In this document: in pieces, positions 51,972 through 62,435 of the stretch
Numbering within the stretch: the first letter of the stretch is position 1
Layout: each line of letters begins with the position of its first letter
Assembly (NCBI RefSeq): GCF_002934235.1
Contig: NZ_PTIS01000002.1
Location: forward strand, 62,001 to 126,000
Source: Clostridium algidicarnis DSM 15099
GTDB taxonomy: Bacteria > Bacillota > Clostridia > Clostridiales > Clostridiaceae
DNA length: 64,000 bases
Reading direction: 5' to 3'
The notes under the pieces: model-generated
Told to the model about the DNA's origin: nothing
Databases searched by the model: none
What the model saw: the letters and a program-made list of their open reading frames with translations, nothing else
Made by a program: the position numbers and the translations under genes

Positions 51972-53234
51972 ATGAAAGCCATTTTATTTAAAAATGCTAG
52001 ATTAAAAGGAAATGAAACATTAGTTGATTTATTAGTTGAAGATGGGGTATATAAAGAAATAGGTTCAAATATTTCAGCAAAGTATAAAGATGTAGAAAGC
52101 TTCGACCTAGAAGGAAATCTTGTTATTCCGCCTTATGTTGATCCACATATTCATTTAGATTACGTATATACAGCTCGCATGCCTGGTGCAAGCAATGGAA
52201 CAGGAACTCTTTTTGAAGGTATTCAAAGATGGTCTGAAACAAAAGGAAACATGACAACAGAGGAAATAAAAGGTCGCGCAAGAGTAGCTCTTAAAAAAGA
52301 GATATTATATGGAACACAATATCTTAGAACCCATGTTGATGTAACAGATCCAAAGCTTACTGGTTTAAGAGCAATGATGGAACTAAAAGAAGAAGTAAAG
52401 GATCTTGTTGATATACAGATTATAGCATTTCCACAAGAGGGTATGTATTCATATAAAGATGGAGATAAATTAGTAGAAGAAGCATTAAAGATGGGTGCTG
52501 ATGTAGTAGGTGCTATACCTCACTTTGAATTTACAAGAGAAATGGGAGAAAAGTCAGTTAAGAAAACTGTAGAGCTTGCTATGAAATACAATAAATTAAT
52601 AGATGTTCATTGTGATGAAACAGATGATGAACAATCAAGATTTGTTGAGCTTTTAGCTGCAGAATCTTATATGAATGGAATTGGCGAGCTTACAACAGCA
52701 AGCCACACTTGTGCTATGGGTTCATATAATAATGCATATGCCTTTAAGTTATTTAAACTTTTGAAATTATCAAAAATGAACTTTATATCATGCCCAACTG
52801 AAAACATACATTTGCAAGGAAGGTATGACACATATCCAAAGAGAAGAGGACTTACAAGAGTTAAAGAACTAAATGATGCAGGGATGAATGTTTGTTTTGC
52901 ACAGGATTCAATTTCAGATCCATGGTATCCATTAGGAAACGGAAACTTAATGAATATTTTAGATGCTGGAATTCACATTTGTCATATGATGTCTGTTGAA
53001 GAGATTAATAATGCATTGGATTTAATTACAGTAAATGGCGCAAAGACTCTACATATACAAGATAAATATGGTGTAGAAGTAGGAAAGGATGCCAACTTTA
53101 TAGTGTTAAATGCAAAAAATGAATTTGATGCAATACTTGAAAGAGTAGGAGTTAATTGCTCTGTTAGAAAGGGAGAGTTCTTATTTAAAAGAGAACCAGA
53201 AATAATTGATACAAGTATTTCTTTATTAAAGTAA
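51972..53234 (+). CDS. Cytosine deaminase-like amidohydrolase (CodA family)
   Basis: 420 residues; ATG after AAAGGAG. CodA metal and substrate motifs: DPHIHLDYVYTA, HCDETDDEQSRF, ASHTCAMG, CFAQDSISDPWYPLGNGNL, all matching CodA of enterics. CodA converts cytosine to uracil, and close relatives deaminate creatinine to N-methylhydantoin or isocytosine. Pairing with a creatininase-family gene and PucR makes creatinine or a related compound as plausible as cytosine. No cytosine permease is adjacent. Confidence 0.88.
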   Translation: MKAILFKNARLKGNETLVDLLVEDGVYKEIGSNISAKYKDVESFDLEGNLVIPPYVDPHIHLDYVYTARMPGASNGTGTLFEGIQRWSETKGNMTTEEIKGRARVALKKEILYGTQYLRTHVDVTDPKLTGLRAMMELKEEVKDLVDIQIIAFPQEGMYSYKDGDKLVEEALKMGADVVGAIPHFEFTREMGEKSVKKTVELAMKYNKLIDVHCDETDDEQSRFVELLAAESYMNGIGELTTASHTCAMGSYNNAYAFKLFKLLKLSKMNFISCPTENIHLQGRYDTYPKRRGLTRVKELNDAGMNVCFAQDSISDPWYPLGNGNLMNILDAGIHICHMMSVEEINNALDLITVNGAKTLHIQDKYGVEVGKDANFIVLNAKNEFDAILERVGVNCSVRKGEFLFKREPEIIDTSISLLK

Positions 53235-53250
53235 TTATTTTAATATAAGT

Positions 53251-53293
53251 AACCTAAAAAGCTATTGGATAATATCCAATAGCTTTTTAGGTT
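53251..53293 (+). terminator. Terminator after the deaminase gene
   Basis: Perfect 19-bp stem (AACCTAAAAAGCTATTGGA / TCCAATAGCTTTTTAGGTT), 5-nt loop. Confidence 0.85.
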
Positions 53294-53385
53294 ATAATAA
53301 ATATATAAAACAATAGTTTAAATCTATATATTAGATATTTAATTTTATTAATATATATAATAAAAATAGAAAGAAGGGTTACACA

Positions 53386-55191
53386 ATGTTAAGTGATGGA
53401 ATAAATAAAAAGGCTAATAGATTAATAAACGAAAAATCACCATATTTACTTCAACACGCTTATAATCCTGTAGATTGGTACGGATGGAGTGAAGAAGCTT
53501 TTGAAAAGGCTAGAACAGAGGATAAACCTATATTTTTAAGTATAGGATATAGCACTTGTCATTGGTGTCACGTTATGGCTCATGAATCCTTTGAAGATGA
53601 AGAAGTAGCAAACATATTGAACAATTATTTTGTGTCTATAAAAGTTGACAGAGAAGAAAGACCGGATATAGATAGTGTATATATGTCAGTATGTCAGGCT
53701 ATGACAGGAGGGGGAGGATGGCCTCTTAACTTATTTTTAACTAAAGATAAAAAGCCTTTTTATGCAGGTACTTATTTTCCTAAGACTTCTAAATATAATC
53801 AAACAGGGTTTATAGAAATCTTAGAGAGTATAAATAATGTTTGGGTAAGTAACAAAGACCATGTATTAACTACAGCAGATCAGGTAGTTAAAACTTTAAA
53901 TGGGGATACTTATGATGAGAGTTCTAATATTTCAAAAGATATCCTTAATGAAGGATTTCAAAGTTTCTTAAATTCTTTTGATGCTGTATTTGGTGGATTT
54001 AGTAAGGCACCTAAGTTTCCTAGCCCTCATAACTTATCTTATCTTTTAAGTTATTATAAGGATACAAGAGAAAAAAGAGCTTTAGAAATGGTTGAAATTA
54101 CATTAAAGAGCATGTATAAAGGTGGCATATTTGATCACATAGGATTTGGATTTTCTAGATATTCTGTGGATGAAAAGTGGCTAGTACCTCATTTTGAAAA
54201 GATGCTTTATGATAACGCTCTTTTAGCTATGGCTTATATAGAAACTTATGAAATAACTAAAGATAATATATATAAAGAAGTGGCAGAAAAGATATTTACC
54301 TATATATTAAGAGATATGACCTCACCTGAAGGTGGATTTTATTGTGGAGAAGATGCAGATTCAGAAGGGGTTGAAGGTAAGTTTTATCTATGGGACTTTA
54401 CAGAAATATACAAAGTTTTAGATATGGAAGAAGGTAATTTATTTATAAATTATTACGGTATACAAAGGGAAGGAAACTTTGAAGGGCGCAATATACCAAA
54501 CTTAATTGGCGAAGAATTAGAGGATTTAGATAAGCCAGATTTAAAGGATAAATTAGAGAATATAAGAGAAAAACTCTTTGCCTATAGACAAAAAAGAATT
54601 CATCCACATAAGGATGATAAGATATTGACTTCTTGGAATGGACTTATGATTGCAGCTTTTGCAAAGGCTGGTAAGATACTTAATGAAGAAAAGTACAAAG
54701 ATGCATCTATCAAAGCATTAGAATTTGTATTTACTAAACTTCAAAGAGAGGATGGAAGACTCCTTGCAAGATTTAGGGATGGTGAATCACGATACCTTGC
54801 TTACTTAGATGATTATGCTTTTATTATCTGGGCACTTATTGAGGTTTATGAAGGAACTAAAGAGTATTCTTATGTAGAAAAAGCTTTAGAGTTAAACAAA
54901 CAGATGATAGAATTATTTTTAGATAAAGAAAAAGGCGGATTATTTCTATACGGTAAGGATAGTGAGGAACTTATATTAAGACCTAAAGATATTTATGACG
55001 GAGCGATACCCTCAGGGAATAGTGTAGCTGCTATGAATATGCTAAGACTTTTTAAAATTACAGGAGATATAAATTTAAAAGAAGAAGCAGAAAGCATATT
55101 TAAAGTATTTGGTAATTCAATAAATAAAATACCTAGAGCCCATGCAAAGACTTTGGAGGCGTTATTATATAGTGATTTTAATTTAAGATAA
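53386..55191 (+). CDS. YyaL-like thioredoxin-domain protein (DUF255)
   Basis: 601 residues. The thioredoxin-like N-terminus (about 8-165) has [13 protein letters not shown] and [10 protein letters not shown], hallmarks of DUF255/YyaL (human SSP411 homologues). The rest is an (alpha/alpha)6-barrel resembling N-acylglucosamine epimerase. It is somewhat shorter than the usual ~680 residues but shows no break. CHWCH may bind metal or act in redox chemistry; the function is unknown across the family. Start ATG after AGAAGGG. Confidence 0.9.
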   Translation: MLSDGINKKANRLINEKSPYLLQHAYNPVDWYGWSEEAFEKARTEDKPIFLSIGYSTCHWCHVMAHESFEDEEVANILNNYFVSIKVDREERPDIDSVYMSVCQAMTGGGGWPLNLFLTKDKKPFYAGTYFPKTSKYNQTGFIEILESINNVWVSNKDHVLTTADQVVKTLNGDTYDESSNISKDILNEGFQSFLNSFDAVFGGFSKAPKFPSPHNLSYLLSYYKDTREKRALEMVEITLKSMYKGGIFDHIGFGFSRYSVDEKWLVPHFEKMLYDNALLAMAYIETYEITKDNIYKEVAEKIFTYILRDMTSPEGGFYCGEDADSEGVEGKFYLWDFTEIYKVLDMEEGNLFINYYGIQREGNFEGRNIPNLIGEELEDLDKPDLKDKLENIREKLFAYRQKRIHPHKDDKILTSWNGLMIAAFAKAGKILNEEKYKDASIKALEFVFTKLQREDGRLLARFRDGESRYLAYLDDYAFIIWALIEVYEGTKEYSYVEKALELNKQMIELFLDKEKGGLFLYGKDSEELILRPKDIYDGAIPSGNSVAAMNMLRLFKITGDINLKEEAESIFKVFGNSINKIPRAHAKTLEALLYSDFNLR

Positions 55192-55285
55192 ATTCACAAA
55201 GCCTAATGTCTTGTAAGTTAACAGCTAGGTATCCAGTTATTATAGGGTAGCTCCAAAATAGAAAATTATATAGGGGTAGGGGAAC

Positions 55286-55999
55286 ATGAAGGAAAGTTTT
55301 ATATATAAAGATGAAAAGATAGAATATAAAATAATATACAGCAAGAGAAAGACTATGGAGATAAGTATAGAACCTCCAGATAAAATAACAGTAAGAGCTC
55401 CTATAAGGTTACCTAAATATAATATTGTAGAAAGACTCACTGAAAAGGGAGATTGGATATTAAAACATCTAAATAACTTCAAAATTATAGATTATAAACC
55501 TATAAATAGAGAGTTCATTAATGGTGAGACTTTATTATATCTTGGAAGAGAATATAACCTTATAGTATATGGAGACTATTTAAGGAAAAAGTCTGTGGTC
55601 TATATAGAGGCAGAAAATATTGTGGTAAGACTTAAGGAAAAAGATAAGGATAATATAGAAAGAGCTTTAGAGCTTTGGTATAGAAAGGAAGCCTTAAATT
55701 ATATCTTAGATAGTATAGAAAAATATGAAAAGATCCTTAATAGAAAGCCAAAGGATATAGTAGTTAAGGAACAAAAGAAGAGATGGGGTAGTTGTACCTA
55801 TGATAATAGATTACTATTTAACTGGAGATGTGTAATGGCAAGGCCACAGGCTATAGATTATGTCATTTTGCATGAAATGTGCCATATAGTTCATAAAGAT
55901 CATTCTAAAAATTTTTGGAATTTAGTAGAGTCTATAATGCCAAGTTACAAAGAAGAGAAGCAGTGGCTTAAAATAAACGGTCATAAATTAACTCTATAA
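55286..55999 (+). CDS. YgjP-like zinc metallopeptidase (DUF45)
   Basis: 237 residues. HEMCHIVHKDHSKNFW is the zinc motif HExxH-x5-H of the YgjP/WLM group, and KKRWGSCTYDNRLLFNWR is the conserved block before it. The family is predicted to be metal-dependent hydrolases; an enteric member has UTP pyrophosphatase activity. It follows the YyaL-like gene by 94 bases and has its own AGGGG ribosome site. Substrate unknown. Confidence 0.9.
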   Translation: MKESFIYKDEKIEYKIIYSKRKTMEISIEPPDKITVRAPIRLPKYNIVERLTEKGDWILKHLNNFKIIDYKPINREFINGETLLYLGREYNLIVYGDYLRKKSVVYIEAENIVVRLKEKDKDNIERALELWYRKEALNYILDSIEKYEKILNRKPKDIVVKEQKKRWGSCTYDNRLLFNWRCVMARPQAIDYVILHEMCHIVHKDHSKNFWNLVESIMPSYKEEKQWLKINGHKLTL

Positions 56000-56341
56000 A
56001 AAGGTTTTTGATTCAAAATTGGTACTCATCAAATGAAAATCATTAGCTAAAAAATCTCTATTAATTTAAAATATGAATTTTATCAATAATTAAAGAAAAA
56101 AACAAACAATTGATGGTGTAAACATTTATATTTAAATAAATAAGATTAAACTCATTTGTATAATTATCAATTTACTAATAGAATATATAAATAATAAGTA
56201 TAATTATTTAACCTTATATTTAAAAGATACAGGTTTAAAAACTGTCAGATGGGTTGTGCCACGGATAAAATTCCTGCATTTTGTACGTGGTGCTTTTTTT
56301 GTATGAAATTATAAGGTGAAAGCACTGAAAGGAGATAAAAA
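56000..56341. other. Gene-free stretch with a leader terminator
   Basis: 342 bases, very A/T-rich, with no credible open frame. The one clear element is the hairpin and T run at 56256-56300. No known riboswitch consensus was recognised between 56000 and 56255. Confidence 0.5.
56256..56300 (+). terminator. Terminator in the NSS-transporter leader (possible attenuator)
   Basis: GTGCCACG pairs with CGTGGTGC (two G-U pairs); an inner AAAAT/ATTTT stem sits on top; seven T residues follow. It is 257 bases after the previous stop and 42 bases before the transporter ATG, so it may control that gene. Confidence 0.7.
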
Positions 56342-57709
56342 ATGAAAGATTTAAATAATAGAGAGTCATTTTCATCTGGTATGGCAATATTTTTTGCCAC
56401 TTTGAGTTCGGCAGTAGGTCTCGGAAACATATGGAAGTTTCCTTATTTAGTAGGTAGCAATGGTGGGGGTGCTTTTTTAGTAGTTTATATTTGTTGCATC
56501 CTTTTAGTTGGACTACCTATTATGATAAGTGAGTTTTACATTGGAAGGAAAACAAAGAAAAATATAGTGGGGGCTATAAAAACCATTAAGGGAGAATCTA
56601 AATGGCAGCATATGGGCACTATAGGTATAGTAACCGCTTATTTGATTTTGTTTTTTTATAGCGCTGTAGGTGGATGGGTATACTCTTATGTTTTTAAGTC
56701 CTTAAAAGGGGATTTTAAGAATATAAATGGGGATATTGTAAATGTTGCATTTAAAAATACTATTGTAGGACCTATAGAACCCATCTTATGGCAAATTCTT
56801 GTGGTTATAGTTGTGTCTACAATAATATATCTAGGTGTAGGTGAAGGAATAGAAAAGTTCACTAAAACCCTTATGCCTTTATTATTTGTATTAATAATTA
56901 TCTGCGATATAAGGGCATTAACTCTTCCTGGTGCATCAAAAGGATTAGAATTTTTGTTTAAACCTGATTTTTCATTGCTTACTAAAGATGCATTTTTAGT
57001 GGCATTAGGCCTTTCCTTTTTCAAGTTATCTCTTGGTGTAGGAACTATGGTTACATACAGTAGTTATTTTAGAGAAGACAATAATATGATAGGTACTTCA
57101 TTAAAAGTAGCTTTATCTGATACATTAGTTTCTATATTAGCAGGAGTTGCTATTTTTCCAGCAGTATTTTCTTTTGGATTGAAACCAGAAGCAGGACCAG
57201 GGTTACTATTTTTAACAATACCCTTAGTTTTTTCAAAGATACCTTTTGGTCAGATTATGTTAGTGGCATTTTTTGTATTAAGTTCTATAGCTGCGACTAC
57301 GGCTATGATGTCTATGCTAGAAGTATTAATTGCCTACTATACAGAAGAAAAGTCTATGAGTAGAAAAAAAGCTGTTATAATAAATGCTTTAATTATAATT
57401 TGTATAGGAATTTTTGCTACATTATCTGCAGATAGTGAAGGGCTTTTGGGCGGGATAACTATCTTTGGAAAAGGAATTTTTGATATTTTTGATTATTTAT
57501 CATCTAATATACTTATGCCTATAGGTGGGTTTTTAATAATAATACTTGTAGGGTACTATAGCAAAAAGCAGAGTATAATAGATGAACTTTCAAATAAGGG
57601 TGAGTTAAACAATATAAAACTAATAAAATTATATTATTTTGTTATAAGATATATATCGCCTATATTCTTGTTATTAATATTTTTTTATTCCATAGGAATA
57701 ATAAATTAG
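56342..57709 (+). CDS. Sodium-dependent amino-acid transporter (NSS/SNF family)
   Basis: 455 residues with about eleven or twelve membrane helices. AVGLGNIWKFPYLVGSNGGG in helix 1 is the sodium- and substrate-binding signature of NSS transporters (LeuT, MhsT, TnaT). It imports an amino acid with Na+; the particular amino acid is not evident. ATG after AAAGGAG. It is preceded by a leader terminator that may attenuate it. Confidence 0.93.
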   Translation: MKDLNNRESFSSGMAIFFATLSSAVGLGNIWKFPYLVGSNGGGAFLVVYICCILLVGLPIMISEFYIGRKTKKNIVGAIKTIKGESKWQHMGTIGIVTAYLILFFYSAVGGWVYSYVFKSLKGDFKNINGDIVNVAFKNTIVGPIEPILWQILVVIVVSTIIYLGVGEGIEKFTKTLMPLLFVLIIICDIRALTLPGASKGLEFLFKPDFSLLTKDAFLVALGLSFFKLSLGVGTMVTYSSYFREDNNMIGTSLKVALSDTLVSILAGVAIFPAVFSFGLKPEAGPGLLFLTIPLVFSKIPFGQIMLVAFFVLSSIAATTAMMSMLEVLIAYYTEEKSMSRKKAVIINALIIICIGIFATLSADSEGLLGGITIFGKGIFDIFDYLSSNILMPIGGFLIIILVGYYSKKQSIIDELSNKGELNNIKLIKLYYFVIRYISPIFLLLIFFYSIGIIN

Positions 57710-57886
57710 TTTTAATATGCTAAAGATTGTGTAAAGAAAATAATAATTAAAAAATATTATTAAATTAGATTTTAAACATATGTACAAAAAAAGGTGTGAA
57801 AATGTCATATTGTAATAAAAGATATACATTTATTTCATTGATTTTTAAAAAAGATATAAACCATTTAAAAAAAACGAAAAATACAG

Positions 57887-57915
57887 TTGAGGTAGGCTCT
57901 AATTGGTGATAAAAT
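57887..57915 (+). promoter_or_regulatory. Possible promoter of the APC permease
   Basis: TTGAGG, 17-base spacer, TAAAAT, 42 bases before the GTG start. Confidence 0.5.
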
Positions 57916-57957
57916 TAAAAAGTATAAAAAATCTATAATTTAATAGGAGGCTACATT

Positions 57958-59424
57958 GTGGACGATGAATCAAAAAAACTTAGGTGGTATAATCTTTCTT
58001 TAATAGGTTTTGTTATGGTTTGGGGATTTGGTAACGTTGTAAACAACTTTGCAAATCAAGGTTTAAAAGTTGTATTTTCATGGATAATTATGATTGCAGT
58101 TTATTTTGTACCATATGTATTAATGGTAGGAGAGCTTGGATCTACATTTAAAGATGGAAAAGCGGGAGTTTCATCTTGGATAAGGTCTACTATGGGACCT
58201 ACTCTAGCATATTTTGCAGGGTGGACTTACTGGGTAGTTCACATACCATATTTGGCACAAAAGCCCCAATCTATACTAATAGCTTTAAGCTGGGCAATAT
58301 TTCAAGATGGAAGTAGAATTAAATCAGTTAATCCTATGATTCTACAATCTATTACACTTATATTATTCTTTATATTTTTGTGGATTGCCTCAAGAGGGAT
58401 TAATTCACTAAAAAAGATAGGTACTATAGCTGGTACAGCAACATTTGTAATGTCTATACTTTACATATTACTTGTAATAGCAGCTCCAGCACTTAGAGGT
58501 GTGAGACCTGCCACTACAAATTTAACATTTAAAACATTTATGCCGGAATTTAATTTTGCATATTTTACTACTATATCTATGTTGGTATTTGCAGTGGGTG
58601 GATGTGAAAAAATATCCCCTTATGTAAACAATACCAAAAATCCATCAAAAGAATTTCCAAAAGGAATGATAATATTAGCAGCCATGGTTGCTGTATCAGC
58701 AATACTTGGTTCTTTAGCTATGGGAATGATGTTTGATGCTAATAATATTCCAAAAGATTTAAAAATGAATGGACAGTATTATGCATTTAAGATGCTTGGA
58801 GAATATTATGGACTTGGAAATCTGCTGCTTATAATATACGCTTTAGCTAATATGGCAGCTCAAATATCAGCATTGGTATTTTCTATAGATGCACCACTTA
58901 AAGTTTTACTTGCAGATTCTGATAAAAGATATGTTCCAGAAAAATTAGCTAAAATGAATGATCGTGGAACACCAATTAATGGATATAAGCTAACGGCGGT
59001 ATTGGTAAGTATACTTATAATACTACCAGCTATAGGAATAGGTGATATGAATACCTTATTTAATTGGTTACTGGATCTTAATTCAGTAGTAATGCCACTT
59101 AGATATCTATGGGTATTCCTTGCATATATGGCCTTAAAGAAATCTTTAGATGGTAAGTTTGATTCAGGTTATAAGTTTATAAAAAGCAAAAATGGAGGAT
59201 TCATAGTAGGGTTATGGTGCTTTGCATTTACAGCATTTGCATGTATAATGGGCATGTTCCCTAAGGGCGTTACACCATTTTCAAAGGAATGGAAGTTCCA
59301 AATAACCTTAAATCTACTTACACCTTTTGTGCTTATAGGGCTTGGACTTATACTTCCTATAATTGCAAAAGGAAAGAATGGAAAATCACCTTTTGATGTA
59401 CCGGAAGATAAAAAAATAGCTTAG
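57958..59424 (+). CDS. APC-family amino acid permease (GadC/YjeM-like)
   Basis: 488 residues with twelve hydrophobic segments; GTG start after TAGGAGG. The first helix region (NLSLIGFVMVWGFGNVVNNF) and the internal FAVGGCEKISPYVNNTKNPSKEFPKG are typical of the glutamate:GABA antiporter and YjeM/YveA group. These exchange or import amino acids. With an ornithine-fermenting host an arginine/ornithine role is tempting, but this sequence is not the ArcD type and the gene is 40 kb from the operon. Confidence 0.88.
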   Translation: MDDESKKLRWYNLSLIGFVMVWGFGNVVNNFANQGLKVVFSWIIMIAVYFVPYVLMVGELGSTFKDGKAGVSSWIRSTMGPTLAYFAGWTYWVVHIPYLAQKPQSILIALSWAIFQDGSRIKSVNPMILQSITLILFFIFLWIASRGINSLKKIGTIAGTATFVMSILYILLVIAAPALRGVRPATTNLTFKTFMPEFNFAYFTTISMLVFAVGGCEKISPYVNNTKNPSKEFPKGMIILAAMVAVSAILGSLAMGMMFDANNIPKDLKMNGQYYAFKMLGEYYGLGNLLLIIYALANMAAQISALVFSIDAPLKVLLADSDKRYVPEKLAKMNDRGTPINGYKLTAVLVSILIILPAIGIGDMNTLFNWLLDLNSVVMPLRYLWVFLAYMALKKSLDGKFDSGYKFIKSKNGGFIVGLWCFAFTAFACIMGMFPKGVTPFSKEWKFQITLNLLTPFVLIGLGLILPIIAKGKNGKSPFDVPEDKKIA

Positions 59425-59503
59425 TATTAGAAGTAAGTAAAAGCTTAAAATAGTAATTAGATTTAAAGCACCTCATTGTAAAAAAATTAATAAAATAAAA
59501 ATT

Positions 59504-59540
59504 AGTGTCTTTAAGATGTTTCATCTTAAAGACACTTTTT
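59504..59540 (+). terminator. Terminator after the APC permease
   Basis: Perfect 15-bp stem (AGTGTCTTTAAGATG / CATCTTAAAGACACT), 3-nt loop, T5 tail. Confidence 0.85.
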
Positions 59541-59938
59541 AATATTTAACCAAAGCAAAATAAATTAGTTATGAATGTAAAGGATATAAGGTTGCTAAGA
59601 TGGAATATTTCCATGTATGTTTAACTGATTTTCTGATATAATTAATAATATGATGATTTAAAAAATAATTCTTACATACAATATGTAAGTCTTAATTGTT
59701 TTAAGGATTAAATTTATAAAAAAGAGAAAGTGAGATGGTGGTCGTGGATGATTACCCTAGCGGGTATAGGACAAAATTAAATATAAGCAATGTAATGTTA
59801 GACCATTTTCTTACTAATAATATGAATTATAATAAGTTCACTTAAAACAATGTATTAGTGTGCCTCGATTATAATTAAGTAATCATTATTTTTTATGTAG
59901 TATGAAAATAGGGTCGAACTTACTAAGGAGGTTTGGCT
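59541..59938. other. Long gene-free leader region before mgtE
   Basis: Nearly 400 bases without an open frame. A compact hairpin TACCC-TAGC-GGGTA is at 59753-59766, flanked by ATGGT (59735) and ACCAT (59811) that could close a larger fold. The Mg2+ M-box consensus is not visible. The length and the downstream ion transporter suggest a regulatory leader, but nothing more can be supported. Confidence 0.35.
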
Positions 59939-61273
59939 ATGAAAAATTTATTGTTTGGCTACTTAGATAAGGAAAGAATAGAAATATTAAGAGAAAAGTT
60001 CACTGAAATGAATGTGGTAGATATAGCTCAAATATTTGAGGAGATTCCAGAGGAAAAGAAACTAATAATATTTAGGATATTACCAAAGGATATTGCAGCA
60101 GAAGTATTTTCTTATATGAGCCAAAAAGAGCAACAATTTATAATTGAGTCTATAACAGATAAGGAAGTTCAATCTTTAGTAGAGGACTTATACCTTGATG
60201 ATACTGTGGATTTTGTTGAGGAGCTACCAGCGAATGTTGTTAAAAAAGTACTAAGAAATACAGATGAGGAAACAAGAAAGAGAATTAACTTCTTTTTGAA
60301 TTATCCTGAAAATTCTGCTGGAAGCATAATGACTATAGAATACGTAGACCTTAAAAAAAATATGACAGTAAAAGAAGCTATATCTAGAATTAAAAAGATT
60401 GGAATTGATAGGGAAACTATCGATACTTGCTATGTCACATCAAAGGGAAGAAAACTTGAGGGTGTGGTGTTGTTAAGGCAAATTATATTAAGTGATGAAA
60501 ATGAAATAATAGAAAACATTATGGATAAAGATGTGAAGTATGTAAATACTCACGATGATCAAGAGACGGTTGCCTTATTATTTAAAAAATATGATCTTTT
60601 AGCCATGCCAGTAACAGATAATGAAGATAGGTTAGTTGGAATAATAACAATAGATGATATTTTAGATATTATAGAAGAAGAGACTACAGAAGACTTCTAT
60701 AAAATGGCTGCTATGGAGCCTTCAGAAGAAGATTATTTAGATACAAGCGTTTTTTCTTTAGCAAAGCATAGAATCGTTTGGTTATTAGTACTTATGATAT
60801 CTGCTACATTTACTGGAAGTATAATTAGAAAATACGAAGACATACTTCAAGCTGTGGTTATTTTAACGGCATTTATTCCCATGCTTATGGATACTGGTGG
60901 AAATGCAGGCTCACAATCTTCCACTTTGGTAATAAGAGGTCTTGCACTTGGAGATATAAAACTTAAGGATTGGCCTAAGGTTTTATTTAAAGAATTTAGA
61001 GTAAGTCTTATTGTAGGATTTACCTTAGCGGTTGTAAACTTTCTAAGAATTTATTTCTTAGAAAAGGTAGACTTTTATGTGGCTTTAACTGTATGTTCTA
61101 CTTTGTTTTTTACTGTAATTATTGCAAAAGCTGTGGGAGGGTTACTACCTATAATAGCAAAGAAGCTTAAAGTGGATCCAGCTATAATGGCAAGTCCGCT
61201 TATAACAACTATTGTGGATGCTTTAGTTTTAATATTATACTTTGCTACAGCAACAATGCTTCTTGGAATTTAG
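59939..61273 (+). CDS. mgtE: Magnesium transporter MgtE
   Basis: 444 residues from ATG 59939, 7 bases after AAGGAGG; an in-frame TTG two codons upstream is less well placed. Order: N-terminal superhelical MgtE domain (about 5-125), two CBS domains (about 130-250), then five membrane helices with the pore signature MDTGGNAGSQSSTLVIRG. MgtE is an Mg2+ channel gated by cytosolic Mg2+ binding to the N and CBS domains. A long unassigned leader precedes it. Confidence 0.96.
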   Translation: MKNLLFGYLDKERIEILREKFTEMNVVDIAQIFEEIPEEKKLIIFRILPKDIAAEVFSYMSQKEQQFIIESITDKEVQSLVEDLYLDDTVDFVEELPANVVKKVLRNTDEETRKRINFFLNYPENSAGSIMTIEYVDLKKNMTVKEAISRIKKIGIDRETIDTCYVTSKGRKLEGVVLLRQIILSDENEIIENIMDKDVKYVNTHDDQETVALLFKKYDLLAMPVTDNEDRLVGIITIDDILDIIEEETTEDFYKMAAMEPSEEDYLDTSVFSLAKHRIVWLLVLMISATFTGSIIRKYEDILQAVVILTAFIPMLMDTGGNAGSQSSTLVIRGLALGDIKLKDWPKVLFKEFRVSLIVGFTLAVVNFLRIYFLEKVDFYVALTVCSTLFFTVIIAKAVGGLLPIIAKKLKVDPAIMASPLITTIVDALVLILYFATATMLLGI

Positions 61274-61303
61274 AAAGATCAAATTTTGAAAGGTGGAATA
61301 ATC

Positions 61304-62401
61304 ATGTTATTTAATTATTTTATGCCTACAAAAATATATTTTGGGAAAGATGTAGTACTTAAAAATAAAGATATACTTAAAGATTTCGGAAATAAAGCGT
61401 ACATCATTACAGGTAAAAGATCATCAAAAATTAATGGATCTTTAGATCATATAATAGAAGCTTTAGAATATAACAACATAGAACATATAATATTCGATGA
61501 AGTAGAAGAGAATCCTTCATTAGAAACTGTTGAAAAGGCTTCAGCAATAGGTAAAAATGAAAAAGTAGATTTTATAATAGGTATTGGAGGGGGATCCCCA
61601 CTAGATGCTGCTAAAGCTATTGGAATTTTTATAAACAACCCTAACATAAATAAGGATAATATAAATGAAACAAAAGATTTAAAAAGTTTACCTATAATTG
61701 CTATTGCTACAACCTCAGGCACTGGATCTGAAGTCACACAGTATGCTATAGTTACTGATCATAATAATCAAACAAAAAAGAATTTAGGTCAAAGTGTTTT
61801 TCCAGATGTAGCATTTTTAGATCCTTCTTATACCATGAATATGGGGTATGATGTAACAGTAAGCACTGCCATAGATGCATTTACGCATCTAGCAGAAGGT
61901 TATTTAAATAATAATGCAAGTGAACTTACAGATACCATGGCAGAATCAGGATTGCGTTTTTTTGGTAGGTGTTTAAAAGATATATTAGAAAATAACATAG
62001 ATTACTCTACTAGGGAAAATCTTATGCTAGCATCTACACTTGGAGGCATGGTAATAGCTCAAACAGGTACTTCATTACCACATGGCATGGGCTATCCACT
62101 GACATATTTTAAAAATGTACCTCATGGAAAAGCAAATGCTTTATTGTATGGAGAATACTTAAATGTTTTTAAAGATAAAACTAGAGTAAATAAGGTTTTA
62201 AGTTTTTTAAATTTAAAAGACATAGAAGAGCTTAGTAGCATAATATCTAAATTAATGGATACTACCTTAGATATAACTGAAAAAGAGATACAGGTATATG
62301 CAAAAATAATGTGTAGTAATGAAGCTAAGTTAAAAAATCATCCAGAAAAGGTAGGCTATGATGAAATATATAACATATATATGAATAGTCTAATCAAGTG
62401 A
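61304..62401 (+). CDS. Iron-containing alcohol dehydrogenase
   Basis: 365 residues from ATG 61304 after AAAGGTGG; an in-frame TTG at 61286 precedes the ribosome site. GGGSPLDAAKA is the nucleotide-phosphate loop. Iron ligands are in DAFTHLAEGY and LPHGMGYPLTYFKNVPHGKAN. TSGTGSEVT is also conserved. The family reduces aldehydes or ketones with NAD(P)H; butanol and 4-hydroxybutyrate dehydrogenases are relatives. It lies 30 bases after mgtE and may be read through from it. Substrate not assignable. Confidence 0.92.
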   Translation: MLFNYFMPTKIYFGKDVVLKNKDILKDFGNKAYIITGKRSSKINGSLDHIIEALEYNNIEHIIFDEVEENPSLETVEKASAIGKNEKVDFIIGIGGGSPLDAAKAIGIFINNPNINKDNINETKDLKSLPIIAIATTSGTGSEVTQYAIVTDHNNQTKKNLGQSVFPDVAFLDPSYTMNMGYDVTVSTAIDAFTHLAEGYLNNNASELTDTMAESGLRFFGRCLKDILENNIDYSTRENLMLASTLGGMVIAQTGTSLPHGMGYPLTYFKNVPHGKANALLYGEYLNVFKDKTRVNKVLSFLNLKDIEELSSIISKLMDTTLDITEKEIQVYAKIMCSNEAKLKNHPEKVGYDEIYNIYMNSLIK

Positions 62402-62435
62402 TTAGATAAAAGGGTAAGTTTTTTAATAGAATAAT

